From assembly GCA_910584115.1 (NCBI GenBank), contig CAJTYN010000015.1, positions 14,350-31,324 of the forward strand: a stretch of 16,975 nucleotides of DNA, given 5' to 3'. The notes under the pieces are model-generated. The model was not told the DNA's origin. It did not search any database and saw nothing but the letters and a program-made list of their open reading frames with translations. The stretch comes from an uncultured Lachnospiraceae bacterium (lineage in GTDB: Bacteria; Bacillota; Clostridia; Lachnospirales; Lachnospiraceae). Position 1 is the first letter of the stretch, and the number at the start of each line of letters is the position of its first letter. This document shows positions 11,942-16,975 of the stretch, piece by piece. The position numbers and the translations under genes are program-made.

Positions 11942-14140
11942 ATGAAACGATTGGTATTAGCGGAGAAGCCTTCGGTCGCCCGGGACATCGCCCGGGTGCT
12001 GAAATGTCAGAAGAAGTCAAACGGTCATATAGAGGGGAAGGACTACGTGGTGACATGGGCACTGGGGCATCTGGTGACCCTGGCCGATCCGGAAGGGTAT
12101 GACAAAAAATACCGGGAGTGGAAGATGGAAGACCTGCCCATGCTCCCGAAGAAGATGCAGCTGGTGGTCATCAAGCAGACGGCCAAGCAGTACCAGGCGG
12201 TCAAGTCCCAGCTCTTCCGCAGCGACGTGGGGGAAGTGATCATCGCCACGGACGCGGGACGGGAGGGGGAGCTGGTGGCCCGGTGGATCTTAGAGAGGGC
12301 GGGCTGCCGCAAACCGGTGAAGCGCCTGTGGATCTCGTCGGTCACGGACAAGGCCATACGGGAAGGTTTCGCCCACCTAAAGGACGGCAGGCAGTATGAG
12401 GACCTCTATGCGGCCGCCGTCTGCCGCGCCCAGGCGGACTGGCTGGTGGGCATCAACGCCACCCGCGCCCTCACCTGCAGATACAACGCCCAGCTCTCCT
12501 GCGGCCGGGTCCAGACGCCGACGCTGGCCATGATCGACAAGCGGGAGGAGGAAATCAGAAGATTCCGTCCCCAGGAATACTACGGGGTGACCGTGGAGGC
12601 GGAGGGGATCGCCTGGACATGGCAGGACGGCAAGAGCAAGGGGAGCCGGACCTTTTCCAGGGAAAAGGCGGAGGAGATCCGGACGGCCGTCACAGGCCAG
12701 AGCCTGAAGATCGTCTCTGCGGAAAAGAAAGCGAAGAGCTCCCTCGCTCCGGGCCTCTACGATCTGACGGAACTGCAGCGGGATGCCAACAAGAGATTCG
12801 GCTACTCGGCCAAAGAAACGCTGAACATCATGCAGCGCCTTTACGAGAACCATAAAGTCCTGACCTATCCCCGGACGGATTCCCGCTACATCGGCAAGGA
12901 TGTGGCAGGAACACTCAGAGAGCGGCTGAAGGCGGTCAGCATCGGGCCGTATCGGAAGCTGGCCGGCCCCCTGTCCGTAAAGCCCATAAAGACCAACGGC
13001 TCCTTTGTCAACGACAGCAAGGTCAGCGACCACCACGCGATCATCCCCACAGAACAGTTCGTCCAACTTGATCACATGACGTCGGAAGAGCGCAAGATCT
13101 ACGACCTGGTGGTGCGCCGATTCATAAGCGTCCTCTACCCGCCCTTCGAGTACCAGCAGAGCACCCTGACGGCCACATGCGGCGGTCACACCTTCACAGC
13201 CCGGGGAAAAGAGGTCACATCCCTCGGCTGGAAAGCCGTCTATGAAGACCGGGAGCAGGACCAGATAGGAGATATAGAGGAGGACGAGCAGGAGCAGGAC
13301 GGCCCCGCGGAGCAGACGCTGCCGCCCCTGGAGAAGGGCAAGGTCATAAAGGCAAGATCCGTGAAGATCACCACGGGCAAGACCAGACCGCCGGCATATT
13401 TTAACGAGGCGACGCTCCTTTCCGCCATGGAAAACCCGGCGCGGTACATGGACTCCAACGATGCCAGAGCAAAAAAGACGCTGGGAGAGACGGGCGGACT
13501 GGGGACCGTGGCCACCCGGGCGGACATCATCGAGAAGCTCTTTAACTCCTTCCTGATGGAAAAACGCGGCCAGGAGATCCATCTCACATCCAAGGCAAAA
13601 CAGCTCTTAGAGCTGGTGCCCGAGGACTTAAAAAAACCGGAGCTGACCGCTGACTGGGAGATGCGCCTGTCCAGCATCTCCAAAGGAAACCTGAAAAAAG
13701 AAAGCTTCATGGGGGACATCCGGGACTACACCCAGGAGCTGATCCGGCAGATCCGGGCCGGGGAAGGGACATTCCGCCACGACAACCTGACCAACACGAA
13801 ATGCCCCGTTTGCGGCAAACGGATGCTGGCGGTGAACGGTAAGAACGCCCGCCTCTTAGTCTGCCAGGACCGCTCCTGCGGCCACAGAGAGACGATCGCC
13901 CGCCTCTCGAACGCCCGCTGTCCCAACTGCCACAAGAAGATGGAGCTGATCAAAAAGGGCGACGAAGAGACTTTCGTATGCGCTTGCGGCCACAAAGAAA
14001 AACTCTCCGCGTTCAAGGCCCGCCGGGAAAAAGAAGGCGCCGGAGTGAGCAAAAAAGACGTGCAGAGATACCTGGGCCGGCAGAAAGACGAGCCGGTGAA
14101 CACACCCTTTGCAGATGCTTTTGCGAATATTAAGTTGTAA
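11942..14140 (+). CDS. topB: DNA topoisomerase III
   Basis: A 732-residue type IA topoisomerase, which cuts and passes single DNA strands and decatenates recombination and replication intermediates in the cytoplasm. It has the Toprim opening LVLAEKPSVARDIARVL, the acidic metal motif TDAGREGELVARWI, RAQADWLVGINATRALT, SCGRVQTPTLAMI, and the active-site YPRTDSRY with Y309. Late motifs GTVATRADIIEKL and LTADWEM are present. The C-terminus holds two Cys-rich zinc-ribbon-like repeats (CPVCGKRM...CQDRSCGH and CPNCHKKM...CACGHKE), as in Firmicute TopB. The ATG follows the upstream TAG with no gap, and GGAGGG (11929-11934) inside the previous gene is its ribosome site, indicating translational coupling. 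Intact, of normal length. Confidence 0.96.
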   Translation: MKRLVLAEKPSVARDIARVLKCQKKSNGHIEGKDYVVTWALGHLVTLADPEGYDKKYREWKMEDLPMLPKKMQLVVIKQTAKQYQAVKSQLFRSDVGEVIIATDAGREGELVARWILERAGCRKPVKRLWISSVTDKAIREGFAHLKDGRQYEDLYAAAVCRAQADWLVGINATRALTCRYNAQLSCGRVQTPTLAMIDKREEEIRRFRPQEYYGVTVEAEGIAWTWQDGKSKGSRTFSREKAEEIRTAVTGQSLKIVSAEKKAKSSLAPGLYDLTELQRDANKRFGYSAKETLNIMQRLYENHKVLTYPRTDSRYIGKDVAGTLRERLKAVSIGPYRKLAGPLSVKPIKTNGSFVNDSKVSDHHAIIPTEQFVQLDHMTSEERKIYDLVVRRFISVLYPPFEYQQSTLTATCGGHTFTARGKEVTSLGWKAVYEDREQDQIGDIEEDEQEQDGPAEQTLPPLEKGKVIKARSVKITTGKTRPPAYFNEATLLSAMENPARYMDSNDARAKKTLGETGGLGTVATRADIIEKLFNSFLMEKRGQEIHLTSKAKQLLELVPEDLKKPELTADWEMRLSSISKGNLKKESFMGDIRDYTQELIRQIRAGEGTFRHDNLTNTKCPVCGKRMLAVNGKNARLLVCQDRSCGHRETIARLSNARCPNCHKKMELIKKGDEETFVCACGHKEKLSAFKARREKEGAGVSKKDVQRYLGRQKDEPVNTPFADAFANIKL

Positions 14141-14163
14141 CTTCTTCAAAAATCGTCTATAAT
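14135..14163 (+). promoter_or_regulatory. Strong sigma-A promoter for the zincin gene
   Basis: TTGTAA (14135-14140) and TATAAT (14158-14163) lie at 17-base spacing. The -35 is made of the last Leu codon and the stop of topB. The predicted start near 14170 is 30 bases before ATG 14200. Confidence 0.75.
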
Positions 14164-14199
14164 CAGAACAGAAACTTGGTTGTTCAAGGGGGCGGTCAT

Positions 14200-14580
14200 A
14201 TGGTGTCACAGGAAGAATTTCTGGAAATGCTCGAAGACATCGCGGGAGAGATCCCACAGGAGTTTTTTGAAGGGCTCAACAGCGGGATCCTCATGCGGCC
14301 GGAGGCGAAGATGCATCCGGAGAGCGTCCCGTGGAGAGTTCTTTGGATCATGGGAGAATATCGGATCAGCCAGACATTGGGCCGGTCCATCTACATCTAC
14401 TACGGATCCTTCGAGAAACTCCACGGAGACCTGGACAGAGAGGCATTGCGGAAAAAAGTGCGCCATACGGTCATCCATGAATTTCGGCATCATCTGGAAT
14501 CCCTGGCCGGCGAAAATGGGCTGGCGGTGGAGGATGCCCGGCAGATGGCCAGGTATAGGAGAGGGAACTACTTAATATAG
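14200..14580 (+). CDS. Small HExxH metallopeptidase family (zincin-1-like) protein
   Basis: A 126-residue protein of the small 'metallopeptidase family' (PF06262-type, minimal zincin). The motif VIHEFRHHLESLAG supplies H93, E94 and H97. The preceding SIYIYYGSFEK strand and VRHTVIHEF helix match the family layout, in which short proteins consist of little beyond the zinc helix. It has no signal peptide and is probably cytoplasmic; no substrate is established for the family. ATG 14200 is chosen because AAGGGGG (14186-14192) is 7 bases upstream; a TTG at 14176 would add eight residues without a ribosome site. It has its own consensus promoter, and its stop overlaps the ribosome site of the next gene. 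Confidence 0.85.
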   Translation: MVSQEEFLEMLEDIAGEIPQEFFEGLNSGILMRPEAKMHPESVPWRVLWIMGEYRISQTLGRSIYIYYGSFEKLHGDLDREALRKKVRHTVIHEFRHHLESLAGENGLAVEDARQMARYRRGNYLI

Positions 14581-14595
14581 GAGGAGACAAGACAT

Positions 14596-16863
14596 ATGAA
14601 ACTCTATGAAAAAGGCGTATATCTGCTCGACGGCCAACAGATCGCGGAGGACCCCGGTCCGGCGGGCCAGGGTCTGTCAAAGGAAGAGGCGGCAAAAAAT
14701 ACCATCGCGTATGGGATCTTAAAGGCCCATAACACTTCCGGCGACATGGAGAGACTGCAGATCAGATTCGACAAGCTCACATCCCATGACATCACGTTCG
14801 TGGGGATCATCCAGACGGCCCGGGCCTCCGGACTGGAGAGGTTTCCGGTCCCCTACGTCCTGACCAACTGCCACAATTCCCTGTGCGCGGTGGGCGGCAC
14901 GATCAACGAAGACGATCACATGTTCGGCCTGACCTGTGCGAAAAGATACGGCGGCGTCTACGTACCGCCCCACCAGGCGGTCATCCACCAGTATGCCCGG
15001 GAGATGCTGGCCGGGGGCGGCAAGATGATCTTAGGATCCGACAGCCACACCCGCTATGGGGCGCTGGGCACCATGGCCATGGGCGAGGGCGGACCCGAGC
15101 TGGTCAAACAATTACTGGAGCAGACCTACGACATCCCCATGCCGCAGGTCGTGGGCGTATACTTAAAAGGGGAGCCGATCCCGGGCGTGGGTCCGCAGGA
15201 CGTGGCGCTGGCCATCATCGGAGAAGTCTTCGACAGAGGCTATGTAAAAAATAAAGTCATGGAATTCGTCGGCCCCGGCGTCTCCAACTTGTCGGCGGAT
15301 TTCCGTATCGGAGTGGATGTGATGACCACGGAGACCACATGCCTGTCCTCGATCTGGCGGACAGACGAGAAGATCCGGGAATTTTACGAGATCCATGGGC
15401 GCAGCGAGGAGTACCGGCAGTTGGAGCCGGGCGCGGTCGCTTATTACGACGGGATGATCGAGATCGACTTGAGCGAGATCCGTCCGATGATCGCCATGCC
15501 CTTCCACCCCAGCAACACGTACACGATCGAGGAGGTCAATGCCAACCTAAAGGATGTGCTGGCGGAGGCGGAGGAGCGGGCGAAGGTCAGCCTGGACGGC
15601 CAGGTGGACTTCTCTCTGCAGGATAAAGTCGTGGACGGGCGGCTCTACGTGGAGCAGGGGATCATCGCCGGGTGCGCCGGGGGCGGCTACGAAAATATCT
15701 GCGACGCCGCGGACATCCTGCGGGGGGCCAGCATCGGTGCGGATCGTTTCACACTGAGCATCTATCCGGCGAGCACCCCGATCTACATGGAACTGGCGAA
15801 GAACGGCGTGCTGGCGGATCTGATCCGCACGGGGGCCGTGGTGAAGACCGCTTTCTGCGGGCCGTGCTTCGGCGCGGGGGATACGCCGGCCAACGGGGCG
15901 CTGAGCATCCGCCATTCCACCAGGAACTTCCCCAACAGGGAAGGATCCAAGATCCAGAACGGACAGATCTCATCCGTGGCATTGATGGACGCCCGCTCCA
16001 TAGCGGCCACAGCGGCCAACAAGGGCTTTCTGACACCGGCCACAGAGTACAGCGGGGCGTACAGCCGGCCGCAGTATTTCTTTGACAGCACGATCTACGA
16101 GAACCGGGTATTTGACAGCAAGGGCGTGGCGGATCCGGACACCGAGATCCAGTTCGGGCCAAATATCAAGGACTGGCCGTCCATGCCGGCCCTGCCGGAG
16201 AACCTGCTGTTAAAAGTAGTCTCCGAGATCCACGATCCGGTGACCACGACGGACGAGCTGATCCCTTCCGGGGAGACGTCCTCTTACCGTTCCAACCCAT
16301 TGGGATTGGCGGAATTTACCCTTTCCAGGAAAGATCCCGCCTATGTGGGCCGGGCAAAAGAGGTGCAGGCGGCGGAAGACGCGATCCTTCATGGAGAAGA
16401 TCCCATAAAAGCCCTGCCGGAGTTAGAGAGCGTGCTGGAAACGGTGAAAAAGAGCTGCCCGCAGATCAAAACGAACGGGACAGATCTGGGCGTGGGCAGT
16501 ACGATCTTCGCGGAAAAGCCGGGGGACGGCTCCGCCAGGGAGCAGGCGGCCTCCTGCCAGAAAGTCCTGGGCGGCTGGGCGAACATCGCCCGGGAATACG
16601 CCACCAAGCGTTACCGCTCCAATCTGATCAACTGGGGCATGCTGCCGCTGCTGATCGGTGAAGGGGACCTGCCGTTTGCCAACGGGGACTATCTCTTCCT
16701 GCCGGACGTGCGCCGGGCCATGGCAGAAAAAGCGGAGAAGATCCAGGCGTTCTGCGTAGGGGACGGGCTGACACCGTTCACGGTGACCTTGGGGGATCTG
16801 ACAGATGACGAGCGTGCGATCATCCTTAAGGGCTGCCTGATCAACTACAACCGGAGGGACTAG
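14596..16863 (+). CDS. Aconitase-superfamily hydratase (YbhJ-like)
   Basis: A 755-residue single-chain member of the aconitase superfamily, close in length and layout to E. coli YbhJ as I recall it. It has the substrate motif GSDSHTRYGALGTMAMGEGG, and expected [4Fe-4S] ligands C360 (IAGCAGGGYENI, equivalent to the SCTN region), C421 and C424 (AFCGPCFGAG). The C-terminal swivel domain has EYATKRYRSNLINWGMLPLL, matching the aconitase RSNLI-GVLPL stretch. All cluster cysteines are present, so it should be a working hydro-lyase on a hydroxy di- or tricarboxylate, but the substrate is not known and I do not call it acnA. ATG 14596 follows AGGAGGAG by 9 bases; the gene is 15 bases after the zincin stop and probably shares its promoter. 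Confidence 0.88.
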   Translation: MKLYEKGVYLLDGQQIAEDPGPAGQGLSKEEAAKNTIAYGILKAHNTSGDMERLQIRFDKLTSHDITFVGIIQTARASGLERFPVPYVLTNCHNSLCAVGGTINEDDHMFGLTCAKRYGGVYVPPHQAVIHQYAREMLAGGGKMILGSDSHTRYGALGTMAMGEGGPELVKQLLEQTYDIPMPQVVGVYLKGEPIPGVGPQDVALAIIGEVFDRGYVKNKVMEFVGPGVSNLSADFRIGVDVMTTETTCLSSIWRTDEKIREFYEIHGRSEEYRQLEPGAVAYYDGMIEIDLSEIRPMIAMPFHPSNTYTIEEVNANLKDVLAEAEERAKVSLDGQVDFSLQDKVVDGRLYVEQGIIAGCAGGGYENICDAADILRGASIGADRFTLSIYPASTPIYMELAKNGVLADLIRTGAVVKTAFCGPCFGAGDTPANGALSIRHSTRNFPNREGSKIQNGQISSVALMDARSIAATAANKGFLTPATEYSGAYSRPQYFFDSTIYENRVFDSKGVADPDTEIQFGPNIKDWPSMPALPENLLLKVVSEIHDPVTTTDELIPSGETSSYRSNPLGLAEFTLSRKDPAYVGRAKEVQAAEDAILHGEDPIKALPELESVLETVKKSCPQIKTNGTDLGVGSTIFAEKPGDGSAREQAASCQKVLGGWANIAREYATKRYRSNLINWGMLPLLIGEGDLPFANGDYLFLPDVRRAMAEKAEKIQAFCVGDGLTPFTVTLGDLTDDERAIILKGCLINYNRRD

Positions 16864-16891
16864 ACAAAGAGCAGAGAAAGCGGGGGTGGCG

Positions 16892-16975
16892 ATGAGAGTA
16901 AGGGCATTGGCAAAGATCAATCTGGGGCTGGATGTGGTCGGACAACGGGAAGACGGTTACCATGAGGTGTGTATG
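16892..16975 (+). CDS. ispE: 4-diphosphocytidyl-2-C-methyl-D-erythritol kinase, N-terminal part
   Basis: Twenty-eight codons before the right edge of the window read MRVRALAKINLGLDVVGQRE then DGYHEVCM. The AKINLGLDVxGxRxDGYHE opening is the hallmark of IspE, a GHMP kinase that phosphorylates CDP-methylerythritol in the MEP isoprenoid pathway; the Lys and Asn help place the substrate. The rest lies outside the window, so the GHMP glycine loop cannot be checked. GGGGGTGG upstream of the ATG is the ribosome site. The gap to the hydratase stop is 28 bases. Confidence 0.92.
   Translation, partial: MRVRALAKINLGLDVVGQREDGYHEVCM

Noticed and set aside
12377..13582. Minus-strand open frame (401 codons) inside topB
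   Set aside because: The topB motifs are continuous across it. The opposite frame has no family signature and no ribosome site supporting expression.

Overview
The window looks like chromosome of a Gram-positive anaerobe of the class Clostridia, probably Lachnospiraceae-like. This rests on strong AGGAGG-type ribosome sites, moderately high GC, secreted proteins built from YYF/GW choline-binding-type repeats, a Firmicute-type topoisomerase III and ispE. The assignment is inference from gene content; no rRNA or other marker is present. I see no tRNA, rRNA, CRISPR array, integrase, transposase or phage gene.

Left part (1-3121). A fragment of a small minus-strand gene leaves the left edge. A GNAT-like acetyltransferase follows on the plus strand (251-712). 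It meets, tail to tail with a 20-base overlap, a minus-strand operon read from 3121 down to 693: a secreted protein with an FG-GAP-like calcium motif, a TerD-family protein and an AIM24-family protein. TerD and AIM24 proteins are commonly linked to envelope or metal stress.

Middle part (3310-11081). A divergent promoter region (3122-3309) starts a tightly packed plus-strand operon of six envelope genes. In order they are: a secreted wall-binding-repeat protein, a wall-binding-repeat protein with a transglutaminase-like domain, an MBOAT O-acyltransferase, an AlgX/AlgJ-like (DHHW/SGNH) partner, a second repeat plus transglutaminase-like protein, and a lipoprotein with a charged coiled-coil stalk. 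The first and last genes share a small C-terminal module (PSCxGPG...YS.F). After a 252-base gap full of hairpins comes a third, larger repeat plus transglutaminase-like gene (9522-11081), ending at a strong nested hairpin terminator. Together these look like one machine that decorates and possibly crosslinks or trims the outer wall or an exopolysaccharide. No polysaccharide synthase is visible, so the acyl acceptor is unknown. A near-identical 28-29 base box, followed each time by a hairpin, sits in the gaps on both sides of the last gene.

Right part (11357-16975). This is metabolic and housekeeping: a metal-dependent cyclase/formamidase-like hydrolase directly followed by topB (topoisomerase III), then a small HExxH zincin with its own consensus promoter, a single-chain aconitase-superfamily hydratase, and the first 28 codons of ispE, cut by the window edge.
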